A stretch of 64,000 bases of DNA from Novipirellula galeiformis (GTDB taxonomy: Bacteria > Planctomycetota > Planctomycetia > Pirellulales > Pirellulaceae): NCBI RefSeq assembly GCF_007860095.1, contig NZ_SJPT01000002.1, forward strand, positions 248,001 to 312,000, read 5' to 3'. Under the pieces are notes generated by a model that saw nothing but the letters and a program-made list of their open reading frames with translations, ran no database searches and was not told the DNA's origin. The position numbers were made by a program, and so were the translations under genes. Positions 28,744-37,528 of the stretch are shown here, one piece after another (the stretch's first letter is position 1; each line of letters opens with the position of its first letter).

Positions 28744-29334
28744 ATGAAACTTAAACCGACCCTATCATTCTTTACCCTCACCTTTTCCCTGCTCTGGTTC
28801 GCCGGATGCTGTGGGCCCAATGGCGGCGGTTGCGGGCCGATTTTCTTTGGCGCGCCCGGCTGTGGGACTCACGGATGTGGCGGTTGCGATAGCGATGGCT
28901 GTGGTGAACTTTACGTCGACCCTTGGGTCAACCATCCCGCCGATGCCGGTGATCCATGCGACAAGTGTAGCAATCACAATGGGCAATCGTGTGGGAAGTG
29001 CCGATCGGTGTTCTCGGGTGTGGAAAGTTTGTGGGGATACCGACGCGGCGTCGACGTCGGTTGTGGTGGATGCGACATCGGTTGCAACAGTTGCGCACCC
29101 GCCTGTGACTCAGGCTGTAGCGATTGTGATTCACACTCGACCGAAATTTACCACGGTGAGACGTACCACAGTGAGACCTATTCCGAGGGCGAATACATCT
29201 CGGGCGACTCTTACCAGAGCGGTGAAACGATCGTCGAATCTCCTGCACCGAGCTACCAACCTCAGCGAACACGGAAGATCTTCCGCTCCAAGCCACAGGT
29301 GGCACGCGGAGTCCCAACGCCTGCGAACCGATAG
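28744..29334 (+). CDS. Cysteine-rich lipoprotein, unknown function
   Basis: 196 residues with a lipoprotein signal ending LWFAGC (Cys at about residue 22). About 28 cysteines follow in the first 140 residues, many in C-x-x-C or CGGC patterns (GCGTHGCGGCDSDGCGE, CDKCSNHNGQSCGKC, CGGCDIGCNSCAPACDSGC), suggesting many disulfides or metal clusters. The C-terminal ~55 residues are Cys-free and Ser/Thr/Tyr/Glu-rich (STEIYHGETYHSETYSEGEY). It belongs to no family I can name. It converges with the DUF1207 gene, from which it is separated by a dispersed repeat. A wall or outer-envelope structural role would fit cysteine-rich planctomycete envelopes but is inference. Confidence 0.65.
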   Translation: MKLKPTLSFFTLTFSLLWFAGCCGPNGGGCGPIFFGAPGCGTHGCGGCDSDGCGELYVDPWVNHPADAGDPCDKCSNHNGQSCGKCRSVFSGVESLWGYRRGVDVGCGGCDIGCNSCAPACDSGCSDCDSHSTEIYHGETYHSETYSEGEYISGDSYQSGETIVESPAPSYQPQRTRKIFRSKPQVARGVPTPANR

Positions 29335-29383
29335 AGGTGGATTGCAACCAAAACGTTGCGTCGCTGGTCGGTTGTTGCTTCCT

Positions 29384-29488
29384 AGAGCATTCAAATTTTG
29401 ATGTAGTTGCCGTCGTCCACCGATGGTAGACCGCGTTCTAGCGAACGCGGGTGCGGATTTGACTCCCACGTCATTTTCAAAATGCTCT
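29384..29488 (-). repeat. Dispersed ~100-bp palindromic repeat, copy B
   Basis: Reverse-oriented copy of the element at 12778 and 38004. It carries terminal inverted repeats (AGAGCATT at the left end, AATGCTCT at the right) and the hairpin core GCGTTC-TA-GCGAACGC. It sits between two convergent genes, where it could act as a bidirectional stem structure. Confidence 0.65.
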
Positions 29489-29520
29489 TGCACGCTTGCG
29501 AGGAAACGAGTGCCCCCCGC

Positions 29521-30618
29521 TCAATAATCAAACCACAACCCGCCGCCGATCTGTTCTTCGCGTTGATCGTAGAATTGAAACTGAGTCGTGTAGCCGTTTA
29601 GGTACTGCAAACCGAATCGCAGGCGGCGTTTGGACTCGGGGCCTTGCCATTGCCATCCGGCTTGCAGATTCATCGTCGGCGAGAAATCAACCACTTGGCG
29701 AATGTCGAGATTGACTGCCGCAAAGGGGCCGCCCCGCTGCGGCGAAAGCGGGGCTGGGACGTATTCTGCGCCCGTTTGAATCTGGACAGGCTTGGCGCCG
29801 CCGGATGCCTTCACGCCGTAGGCAAATTCGCCGTACAAACGCAGCGGATCCGAGGCTTGGTAGCTGAGCCCAAACACCAACGATTCTGTCACATAATTGA
29901 CGCGTTCGAACAAGGGGTATCGTTCCAGGTACTCATCGCCAACGTGGGACGAGATGTGAAAGTAGCCCATCTTGGCTGACCAAGGCCCGTCGGCTCGTGT
30001 GATCAAGGTTCCAAATCGAAAATCCATCGAGTCCACGTCTTCGGAACTCATGACATCGAGTCGGACCATGACGGCACCCTCCAGGTCCCATTGCCAGCCG
30101 TTGGGATCTGAGGAGCCCAGCGAACCGTATCTCAGCAAGCCAACTCTCCCACCCAAAGTGGCGTCCCAGTACACGCCCTCTTCCGTATCGCTGAAGATCA
30201 CCATCCCGATTCGCGGCTCATGCGGCCCCGCCAGGTAAGATTTGTAGAGCAAGCCATCGGGCAAAATTGACCACCCCATTGGCTCGACCGTACGCAGGCC
30301 GGATGTTGTCTCGATTGTGTGTTCGGAGAGGACGTGATCCGAAATGACCCGTTCGGAGATGATTTGCTCCGATATGACTTGTTCGTGCGCCACGACTTGG
30401 TTGACGCCTAACAGCGATTCATGATCGGTGATCGCTTGGGTGAAGTAGCGATCGACGGCGCCAACCGCCTCGGGCAATGGCGTCGATAGCGGGGGAAATT
30501 CTCCGGCACGGATGTCGGTCAAGGTGGACGCGAATCCCAGCAGTGCAAACAACAAAACGGAGGCCCGCGAGGTGTTTGACGAGCATGGTGCTCGAAAGAT
30601 CCAATGGGAACAATTCAC
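29521..30618 (-). CDS. DUF1207 outer-membrane-barrel-like protein
   Basis: 365 residues with a signal peptide (about 1-38, ending DIRAGE). The body matches DUF1207: LLYKSYLAGPHEPRIGMVIF, GVYWDATLGGRVGLLRYG, FGTLITRADGPWSAKMGYFHISSHVGDEYL and repeated aromatic, alternating strands to the C-terminal aromatic residue (GLWFDY), the usual end of an outer-membrane barrel. A peculiar helical run near residue 70 repeats a VISE/VISD pattern (HEQVISEQIISERVISDHV). Start is GTG 30618; a later start is possible but would lose the signal peptide. Function unknown; planctomycete DUF1207 proteins are assumed to be envelope proteins. Confidence 0.8.
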   Translation of the reverse strand: MNCSHWIFRAPCSSNTSRASVLLFALLGFASTLTDIRAGEFPPLSTPLPEAVGAVDRYFTQAITDHESLLGVNQVVAHEQVISEQIISERVISDHVLSEHTIETTSGLRTVEPMGWSILPDGLLYKSYLAGPHEPRIGMVIFSDTEEGVYWDATLGGRVGLLRYGSLGSSDPNGWQWDLEGAVMVRLDVMSSEDVDSMDFRFGTLITRADGPWSAKMGYFHISSHVGDEYLERYPLFERVNYVTESLVFGLSYQASDPLRLYGEFAYGVKASGGAKPVQIQTGAEYVPAPLSPQRGGPFAAVNLDIRQVVDFSPTMNLQAGWQWQGPESKRRLRFGLQYLNGYTTQFQFYDQREEQIGGGLWFDY

Positions 30619-31061
30619 GTGCCACCGACATTACAAAGACCGACAAAAAACACCGAGGCGAAGTCGCCGTACGCGTACATGCTGTGGGTAGCCGGACCGG
30701 CATTATCCGAGCGACTACTATGATCCACCTGCGGATGTATTCGTCATTCCAACCTGCTTCACTCCGCCATTGGGTCGGGAAGTTCAGGTTGTAACGATTC
30801 CGCAAAGCGGGCGACGCTGCCTTCCCCCCCACAGTCAGTCGGAAAGATTGTCGATGAGGGGAGCACGGGCGTTTTGATTGCATTCGGCACGTAAATGTCT
30901 AGGAATCTCGCGTGACGCAATCCCATTCGGTCTGGGTTGCCGGTCGCGGGCGATGGATTCTGGGTCGGTTCGTCTTGTCCCCTCGCGCTCAGATCGATAG
31001 GCTGCAGTTTCGCGCCGTTGAAAAGGATGTTTCACGCGTTTCGGCCAAGGAGGGTAGCTTC
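30619..31061. other. Divergent intergenic region
   Basis: Between the DUF1207 gene and the histidine kinase gene. The kinase frame is open from 30912, but the first 50 codons have no membrane or family features, so they are treated as leader. Promoters for both genes should be here; none is clear. Confidence 0.4.
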
Positions 31062-32735
31062 GTGCTTCGTCGACGATCCATTCGCACCAAACTGTTTGCG
31101 GCTCTCGGGCTTCTCTCAACCATCGTGCTCGTGCTTGCATTTAGCGGCATTTGGGGGCTATATCGCTACCAGCAACTCGCAAATGCGGTCAGCCAACGGG
31201 CGACGGAGATGCCTTTCGCGAATGATATCAATCGACTCGCTGAGACCTTGCGCGACCGCAATAGCCGCGTCAACGACCTCCAGCATAATGGCGGGATGAT
31301 TGATGCCGCGTTGCTCGAGAATCCCTTGGTCGAGATCGAGCGTTCTCGTTACCACCAAGTATTGTTGGAATTGGATCTGCGACTTCAGCTTTACGAAGAC
31401 CTCGTCGAGACACTCCAAGCCGAATCGAGTTTATTGGTCGATGCGGAGCGTCAAAAACATAGTTTGGGTGAGATTCGCGAGTCGGTCGAAGCGCTCAATC
31501 GTTTTCACCGCCGCCGGTTAACGGTCGACTACTCGCACAAAAGCGAGTTGAGTGACCGACTCGATTCGTTGGTGGGCCAAACCCACGAACATTTGTCGTT
31601 GATCCATGGCGGGATGGCGGTATTTAGTCACGACGTACGCGGACAATACAACACGTGGATCGGGGTGGCTTGGCTCTGCACCATCGTCTCGATGGTCATG
31701 GTTGCCTTGTTGGTATGGGGATTTCACTCACTCGTCGTCAAACCTTTTCGCACCTTGATCGTCGGCTCACGTCTGGTCGCCGGTGGGCAATTGAATCATC
31801 GCATCGACCTCGGTACCGGTGATGAGCTCAGCGAGTTGGCCGCCGCGATGAACGAGATGACCGACAAGTTTCAAAAAGCGTATAAGAAAGTCAATTTGCT
31901 CTGTAACGATCTGGACCATCAGGTTCGCGAACGGACTCGTGAGGTCATCCAGAACGAGCAACTTGCCAGCGTCGGCTTCTTGGCTGCCGGCGTTGCTCAC
32001 GAGATCAACAACCCGCTTGCCACGATCGCCTGGAGTGCGGAGTCTCTCGAGTCGCGTTTAGAAGAGGTGGTTTGTCTCTCTGCGGACGCCGACCATCTTG
32101 ACCCGGAATTCATTGCGGTGATGCGGACAAACTTGCGCCGTATCGAAGACGAGGCTTTTCGCTGCAAAGGAATCACGGAGCGTTTGCTCGACTTCAGCCG
32201 CTTGAGTGAAGTGCGTCGCGCTTCGACCAACTTGACGGAGTTGGTTGGGGAGGTCGTCTCGATGGTCAGCAAGGTCGGGAAATACCGCTGCAAATCGGTT
32301 CGCACCCACACCTCCGGTGCCACCTTTGCGCACGTCAATCCACAGGAAATCCGGCAAGTCGTTCTGAATTTGGTCACCAACGCACTGGAAAGTGTAGACA
32401 CCGACGGGAACGTGGATGTATATGTTCAAAGCGATGGAACGACGAGCCGGGTGATTGTCCAAGACGATGGTTGTGGAATGAGCAGCGATGTGCTGGAACA
32501 CTTGTTTGAACCCTTTTTTACACGACGCCGAGACGGCACCGGAACCGGTCTGGGGCTGAGTATCACCTACCGCATTGTTTCTCAGCACGGCGGGTCCTTG
32601 ATCGCCCAAAGTGATGGCGAGGGACGCGGGTCACGAATGGAAGTTTCGTTGCCCGCACGCGCCGAACACGAAGACAATCCCACAAAAAGTCGCGACACGA
32701 TTGGATGGAATCATGAGTCAGTCAAAGCAGCCTAA
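31062..32735 (+). CDS. Sensor histidine kinase (HAMP, NtrB-like transmitter)
   Basis: 557 residues from GTG 31062, chosen because AGGAGG lies eight bases upstream and the first residues (LRRRSIRTKLFAALGLLSTIVLVLAFSGI) form a membrane anchor. A ~140-residue periplasmic sensor of helical type is followed by a second membrane helix (about 200-223), HAMP (GGQLNHRIDLGTGDELSELAAAMNEMTDKFQ), and a transmitter with the phospho-accepting His313 in GVAHEINNPLATIAWSAES, N box NLVTNALES, and G boxes DDGCGM and GTGLGLSITYRIV. The first codons of its partner regulator overlap its 3' end. The signal sensed is unknown. Confidence 0.92.
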   Translation: MLRRRSIRTKLFAALGLLSTIVLVLAFSGIWGLYRYQQLANAVSQRATEMPFANDINRLAETLRDRNSRVNDLQHNGGMIDAALLENPLVEIERSRYHQVLLELDLRLQLYEDLVETLQAESSLLVDAERQKHSLGEIRESVEALNRFHRRRLTVDYSHKSELSDRLDSLVGQTHEHLSLIHGGMAVFSHDVRGQYNTWIGVAWLCTIVSMVMVALLVWGFHSLVVKPFRTLIVGSRLVAGGQLNHRIDLGTGDELSELAAAMNEMTDKFQKAYKKVNLLCNDLDHQVRERTREVIQNEQLASVGFLAAGVAHEINNPLATIAWSAESLESRLEEVVCLSADADHLDPEFIAVMRTNLRRIEDEAFRCKGITERLLDFSRLSEVRRASTNLTELVGEVVSMVSKVGKYRCKSVRTHTSGATFAHVNPQEIRQVVLNLVTNALESVDTDGNVDVYVQSDGTTSRVIVQDDGCGMSSDVLEHLFEPFFTRRRDGTGTGLGLSITYRIVSQHGGSLIAQSDGEGRGSRMEVSLPARAEHEDNPTKSRDTIGWNHESVKAA

Positions 32736-34095
32736 GCGTAACGCAATGCACATTCTGTTTGCGGATGACGAAAAGAATCTTCAAGAGTTAATGCGTAGCG
32801 AATTGCCACGCATGGGGTATACCGTGACGGTTTGTCCCGACGGCTTGACCGCGGTCGCGGCGCTCGAGAAGGAGCCGTTTGATTGTTTGCTCGTCGACCT
32901 CGATATGCCCGGCATGAACGGGATCGATGTGATCGGGCGGGCGCGTGAATTGCGCCCAGAGATCGAAGCGGTGGTGATGACCGGAAAACCGAGCCAAGAA
33001 ACCGCCATTGCCGCGCTGCGTCATCAAGCCTTCGACTACTTGACCAAGCCGTGTCGCTTAGCCGAAATCGCAGGTCTACTCGGACGTGTTGCCGAACGAC
33101 GTCAAACCAAACGCCAACTCGCGGCGCTCCAGCACCGACTCAAACGCGCCGAAGGGGATTGCCAAATGGTCGGCAACGGATCGGCCATGGACTCGGTGCG
33201 GAAGCTGATCGCCAAGGTCGCCCCCACCGAAAGCAGCGTGCTGATTCGCGGCGAAACGGGCTGCGGAAAAGAACTGGTGGCACGGGCGATTCACGAATCA
33301 AGCTTGCGCGCCGAACAACCCATGGTGGCCATCAATTGTGGTGCATTGCCCGAGAACTTGATCGAAAGTGAATTGTTCGGACATTGCAAAGGTGCTTTCA
33401 CCGGAGCCGATTCAGCCCGCACGGGATTGTTCGAAGTCGCCGATGGCGGCACGATCTTCTTGGATGAAGTTGGCGAGTTGCCGCTCGCAATGCAAGCCAA
33501 GCTGTTGCGCGTCCTGGAAACGGGAGACATCCGACGGCTGGGCGACAACCAAACCGTCAATGTGAATGTTCGCGTCGTCTGCGCGACTCACCGCGATCTT
33601 GAGAAAATGGTCGAAGAAGGGACGTTTCGTGAAGACCTGATGTTCCGAATCAATACGTTCGAAATCGAAGTGCCTGCGCTCCGCGAACGGATTGACGATA
33701 TCGTTCCGTTGGCCTCCCATCTGTTGCGGCGGCATCGCACCGATGGCAGCAGCGAACAATTGTTTACACCCGAAGCGATCGCCGAACTGAAGGCCCATCA
33801 ATGGCCAGGCAACGTGCGGGAACTCGCCAATGTGGTAGAGCATGCAGCGATTTTGTGTGATTCCCTTCCCATCGGAACCGAACATCTGCCTCGGCATTTT
33901 GGACGTCGTCAATTACGCAAGGAACTCAGAGATTCCGAACCGATGTCGTTGCGTGAATTGGAGATGATCGCGATTGAACGATCACTGACGCGGCACGATG
34001 GAAATAAGCCAGCGGTGGCGGAAGAACTCGGCGTCAGTCTGAAGACGCTCTACAACAAGATCAACTCAGCCGAAGAGAAGCGAATGGCCGGTTAA
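32713..34095 (+). CDS. NtrC-family sigma54-dependent response regulator
   Basis: 460 residues: receiver domain with acidic pocket FADDE, phospho-acceptor Asp62 (VDLDMPGMNG), Thr (MTGK) and Lys (TKPC); AAA+ domain with Walker A GETGCGKELVARAIH, the sigma54-contacting GAFTGAD loop and FLDEVGELP; and a C-terminal Fis-type helix-turn-helix (KPAVAEELGVSLKTLYNKI). ATG 32713 overlaps the kinase gene by 23 bp, so the pair is coupled; an ATG at 32746 is an alternative without overlap. It activates sigma54 promoters after phosphorylation; targets are unknown. Confidence 0.93.
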   Translation: MSQSKQPKRNAMHILFADDEKNLQELMRSELPRMGYTVTVCPDGLTAVAALEKEPFDCLLVDLDMPGMNGIDVIGRARELRPEIEAVVMTGKPSQETAIAALRHQAFDYLTKPCRLAEIAGLLGRVAERRQTKRQLAALQHRLKRAEGDCQMVGNGSAMDSVRKLIAKVAPTESSVLIRGETGCGKELVARAIHESSLRAEQPMVAINCGALPENLIESELFGHCKGAFTGADSARTGLFEVADGGTIFLDEVGELPLAMQAKLLRVLETGDIRRLGDNQTVNVNVRVVCATHRDLEKMVEEGTFREDLMFRINTFEIEVPALRERIDDIVPLASHLLRRHRTDGSSEQLFTPEAIAELKAHQWPGNVRELANVVEHAAILCDSLPIGTEHLPRHFGRRQLRKELRDSEPMSLRELEMIAIERSLTRHDGNKPAVAEELGVSLKTLYNKINSAEEKRMAG

Positions 34096-34404
34096 GCATC
34101 GGTTTCCTGCGGCGAAGATAATCCCACAGTCTCCTGCGCCGAGGATAACCCCACGGCACTCGGCTGCCGTGCGTTTTGCGGGCGACGCGTCGGCTGCAGC
34201 AACTGCAGCGCCTCGGTGCCACAAAACTCAGCGTCTCGGTTACACGAAGCGGGGGCCTCGATATCAACCTGCGTTGGCAACCAATTCTGCATCGAGCGAA
34301 ACCGGCATCGCCCCGGGCCTGTATCAAACTGGGCCTGTATCAAACTGGGCCTACGTCGAGCCGGGCCTACGTCGAGCCGGGTCTGCATCGTGCTGGGCAA
34401 GGGC
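34096..34404. other. Intergenic, repeat-bearing, convergent
   Basis: Between the response regulator and lexA-like genes, which converge here. It contains a short imperfect duplication near 34105-34155 (TTTCCTGCGGCGAAGATAA and CTCCTGCGCCGAGGATAA) and the 16-bp tandem array at 34317-34396. No coding signal. Confidence 0.5.
34317..34396. repeat. 16-bp tandem array (five units)
   Basis: Five consecutive 16-bp units start at 34317, 34333, 34349, 34365 and 34381. The first two are GCCTGTATCAAACTGG, the next two GCCTACGTCGAGCCGG, and the last GTCTGCATCGTGCTGG, so the array grew by pairwise duplication. The period equals that of the unrelated array at 28380-28491. Confidence 0.9.
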
Positions 34405-35004
34405 TTAGATGCCGGTGCGAACCAAGCTGACCGCGACACCGATCACCTTGGCTTCTTTGACGTAGAGAGGGGGGATCGCAGCGTTAGCCGGTTGTAAGCG
34501 GACGCGATCGGCTTCGGGATGCCAATACGCTAAGGTTGCGTCGCCTTCGGTTGTCTCCGCAACCACCATCTGGCCCGGCAATGCATGGTCTTGACGCTGG
34601 ACGATGACATAGTCGCCATCGGCGATCTTGGCATCGACCATCGAATCGCCGGAGATCTGAAGCACGAAACGATTTTCGCCAAACAGCATTTCGCTGAAAT
34701 CAAGTCGATCGTTCTGAGCGAACGGTAGATGGGTCGGTGACCCCTCGACAACGCCCCCCAACGACAGGCTGTTGGGGTTGCGATCGGCCGTTTGGATCAG
34801 CTCGATCGCTCGTGACTTGTTTGGGCTGCGAATGATCAAGCCTTTGCGTTCAAGCGCCCGAAGGTGACACATCACCCCGTTAGGGCTCTTGATACCAAAG
34901 TGTTCACCAATCTCACGGACCGTCGGACCATAACCGCGCTTCACAATTAAGGAGCGGATCATGTTGTAGACGTTTTGTTGGCGATCTGTGAGCTGGGCAG
35001 ACAT
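34405..35004 (-). CDS. lexA: LexA-family repressor with altered autocleavage residues
   Basis: 199 residues: winged-helix DNA-binding domain (TDRQQNVYNMIRSLIVKRGYGPTVREIGEHFG, then SPNGVMCHLRALERKGLI) and a peptidase S24 domain (FVLQISGDSMVDAKIADGDYVIVQ). The nucleophile Ser121 is present. The usual Ala-Gly cleavage bond is replaced by Glu87-Gly88 (GGVVEGSP), and the catalytic Lys position reads as Ala or Leu (DATLAYW, residues 156-161); there is no lysine between 126 and 183. A classical SOS repressor self-cleaves on RecA filaments; this one may not, or may do so differently. The start ATG at 35004 matches the family N-terminus. Regulated genes are not visible. Confidence 0.85.
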   Translation of the reverse strand: MSAQLTDRQQNVYNMIRSLIVKRGYGPTVREIGEHFGIKSPNGVMCHLRALERKGLIIRSPNKSRAIELIQTADRNPNSLSLGGVVEGSPTHLPFAQNDRLDFSEMLFGENRFVLQISGDSMVDAKIADGDYVIVQRQDHALPGQMVVAETTEGDATLAYWHPEADRVRLQPANAAIPPLYVKEAKVIGVAVSLVRTGI

Positions 35005-35166
35005 CGACGAACCTTATTCGAATTCGAGCGTGAAAGATCATGTTGCGACGCTAGCATAACTAGTCGTTGCCATCGATTCTACCACATACTAAACGCACGT
35101 CCACACTAAAGTCGGGGGTGTCCGTTTACAGTGTCACCTTGGCGCCCCATCCCAAAGGGACATGCT

Positions 35167-35967
35167 TCAGGCCCCCCGCAGAACCAGGGCCACGGTGGCA
35201 ATGCCTGCCGGAATGCACCACCATGCGAACCAGTGCAGACGGTCCAATCGGCTCCATCCGATCAACCACTTGAGGGCCACGATCCCGACGACGAAAGAGA
35301 CCGCCGCGCCCACCATTAGCAGTCCCGGGGTGAATCCCATTTCGGGGGTGGTCAGTGACGAGGCAGCCTCGCTCGAGCGTGCCTCGATAAAACTCTTTAG
35401 TTCCAGCACGACGGCGCCGCAAATCGCGGGGATCGCCAGTAAAAACGAGAATGTGACGGAATCCTCGCGTTTTAAGCCTAGCAATCGGGCTCCTAGAATG
35501 GTCGACCCGCTGCGGCTAATCCCCGGCAGGATTGCAAAGGCTTGGAAGCATCCAATCAGCAAAGCGTTGACGATGCTCATCTCTTGATACTTGCCGTCGC
35601 GAGGACGTAATCGCCCGAGAATGACCAAGAAGATTCCTGTTACGATTAGCATTGCTCCGGCGAGCAAGGGGGATCTCATAATCCATTCAAAGTTCCTCTT
35701 GATCGTCAAACCGACAATCGCGGCTGGGATGGTGCCCACGATTAACATCGAGATGACCCGGCGATCGCTGAACAACAGATCGAGAATTCGCCGCCAATAA
35801 ACGACCAAAATCGAGCCCAAGGTGCCCGCGTGTAGAACAATCTCGAGCGTGGGCGATTCGCTAAGCTTTCCCGTCAATGCCCCCAGAACGACCAAATGCC
35901 CTGACGAACTGATGGGCAGAAACTCGGCGATCCCTTGAACAATGGCGAGAAAAAGAATCTGTAACAC
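35167..35967 (-). CDS. uppP: Undecaprenyl-diphosphatase
   Basis: UppP (BacA) dephosphorylates undecaprenyl pyrophosphate at the outer face of the cytoplasmic membrane, regenerating the lipid carrier for peptidoglycan and polysaccharide synthesis. The 266-residue membrane protein has both conserved motifs: QGIAEFLPISSSGHLVVLG, with the catalytic Glu and Ser, and PGISRSGSTILGARLLGLKRE, with the active-site Arg. Multiple membrane helices run to the C-terminus. It starts with GTG at 35967 and is divergent from a DUF368 gene that probably translocates the product. Confidence 0.95.
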   Translation of the reverse strand: MLQILFLAIVQGIAEFLPISSSGHLVVLGALTGKLSESPTLEIVLHAGTLGSILVVYWRRILDLLFSDRRVISMLIVGTIPAAIVGLTIKRNFEWIMRSPLLAGAMLIVTGIFLVILGRLRPRDGKYQEMSIVNALLIGCFQAFAILPGISRSGSTILGARLLGLKREDSVTFSFLLAIPAICGAVVLELKSFIEARSSEAASSLTTPEMGFTPGLLMVGAAVSFVVGIVALKWLIGWSRLDRLHWFAWWCIPAGIATVALVLRGA

Positions 35968-36156
35968 GGGTTGGTTGATCCTGAGGCAATGTCGGACGAA
36001 GCTAGCGGCGGGCTCGGAGGGCGATCCCTACGGGGAAGCCCTATGGGTTTTAGGTTGACAACCCGAGTTGTGGAAGAGGCATGCCCCCGGGTAGAAAAAC
36101 GGATTATAGCGGTCGCTTTGTACTCTGCGACAACCTTGTGACTTAGGAAAGCTTTC

Positions 36157-37212
36157 ATGCATCGCGTCGATGACCCCATAGCCAATTCGCCCGAACGTGT
36201 TCCCAGTCGGAGCGAAGCGGAGTCGCTCGCCTTAGTTCAAGCGAACCGATCATGGACGCGGGATTCGAATCCGTCCATTGCGGGCGATTTGATCAATGGG
36301 CTACGGGGCTTTTGTATGGGAGCGGCCGATACCGTTCCGGGCGTCAGCGGGGGCACGGTCGCATTGGTGCTCGGTCACTACCAACGCTTGGTGACATCCA
36401 TCTCGCGATTCGACTCGCATTTCTTGTCGCTCGTGATCCAGTGGAAGCTGCGTGACGCGGCGCGTTACATCGACTTCCGTTTTTTGGCGGCCTTGGGAAT
36501 CGGAATCGCCACGGGGATCGTTTCTTTAGCGGGAGTGATGCACTGGTTGCTCGATCACAAACAACCCGAAACGTATGCGGTGTTCTTTGGTTTGATCCTG
36601 GCAAGCATTTGGATCGTCAAAAACTACGTTAGCCAGTGGCGGTTGCCCCAAGCGATTGCCTGTGGCCTTGGAATCGGGGCCGCGGTTGCGGTGACGTGTT
36701 TGCCCATGGGCAGCGGCGACATGAGCTTGCCATTCTTGTTCTTAAGCGCGTCGGTTGCGATTTGTGCCATGATCCTGCCGGGCATTAGTGGCGCGTTTGT
36801 GTTGCTTTTATTTGGGGTGTATCATCCGGTGACAGGTTTGATCAAAGACGCCGTTCGTGGCAATTTCACGCTCGAATCGCTGTCACAGATTGGCGTCTTT
36901 ATCGCTGGATGCGCCTTTGGGCTGCTGGCGTTCTCGCGGTTGTTGCATTGGTTTTTAGAGCATCATCGCAGCACCACCATGGCAGCCTTGATCGGATTGA
37001 TGATCGGTAGTGTGGGGAAACTGTGGCCGCTGCAACAACCCACACCTGAGACGGCGCAGTTGGAGGCGAAGTTTCGTCAGATGGAATTTGTGCCCGCCGG
37101 CGAGTGGCCCGGAAGTCTACTGATGCTCGTCGGGTTGGCGGTGGCCGCCGTTGTCGCTGTGATTGTGGTTGAAAGCATCGCTAATAAAGTCGATAGCAAC
37201 GATCCAGCCTAG
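36157..37212 (+). CDS. DUF368 protein, PopT-type polyprenyl-phosphate translocase
   Basis: 351 residues, polytopic membrane protein of DUF368. The signature FCMGAADTVPGVSGGTVALVLG near residue 50 and the second copy SVAICAMILPGISGAFVLLLFGVYHPV near 205 show the internal duplication of the family. DUF368 members (PopT) recycle undecaprenyl phosphate to the cytoplasmic face, a role known from work on other bacteria. Here it is divergent from uppP (189 bp apart), which makes the same substrate, supporting that role. The ~45-residue N-terminal extension is cytoplasmic and not conserved. Start ATG 36157. Confidence 0.88.
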   Translation: MHRVDDPIANSPERVPSRSEAESLALVQANRSWTRDSNPSIAGDLINGLRGFCMGAADTVPGVSGGTVALVLGHYQRLVTSISRFDSHFLSLVIQWKLRDAARYIDFRFLAALGIGIATGIVSLAGVMHWLLDHKQPETYAVFFGLILASIWIVKNYVSQWRLPQAIACGLGIGAAVAVTCLPMGSGDMSLPFLFLSASVAICAMILPGISGAFVLLLFGVYHPVTGLIKDAVRGNFTLESLSQIGVFIAGCAFGLLAFSRLLHWFLEHHRSTTMAALIGLMIGSVGKLWPLQQPTPETAQLEAKFRQMEFVPAGEWPGSLLMLVGLAVAAVVAVIVVESIANKVDSNDPA

Positions 37213-37480
37213 AGTGAGCCAGCCTAGAGTAACGATCCGGGCAACGATACGCGCTAGCGTTCGGTAAGGACTAGAGATCCGAACTTCGACATCATGCCGT
37301 GTCCTCCCATGACCCAATCCTTACCCGCGTCTGGGGGCATGTTGTTGGCCCACCAATCTTCGTGTCAAAACATGCTTCGTGTCAAAACAATGCGGCTGTC
37401 GTTGGCACGCTGCATCGTTCCGCCGCTTGAGACGGTATTGGGAAGGGCGATGGCGGCAGATCGGCCACCGAAGAAGGGGT
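37213..37480. other. Intergenic, no gene recognised
   Basis: Downstream of the DUF368 gene. It contains a short direct duplication, AGCCTAGAGT, right after the stop (37208-37232), and CTTCGTGTCAAAACA repeated at about 37361-37390. No coding signal. Confidence 0.4.
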
Positions 37481-37528
37481 AAAAAAAATCCCGCCTGTCG
37501 AGCCGCACAGGGCGACTCAACAGACGGG
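37481..37528 (-). terminator. Intrinsic terminator, minus strand
   Basis: Stem of nine pairs: 37520-37528 (ACAGACGGG on plus) with 37490-37498 (CCCGCCTGT). The central mismatch on the plus strand becomes a G-U pair on the minus strand. Eight T follow (37488-37481). No minus-strand gene except the tiny ORF lies within 600 bp upstream. Confidence 0.75.
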
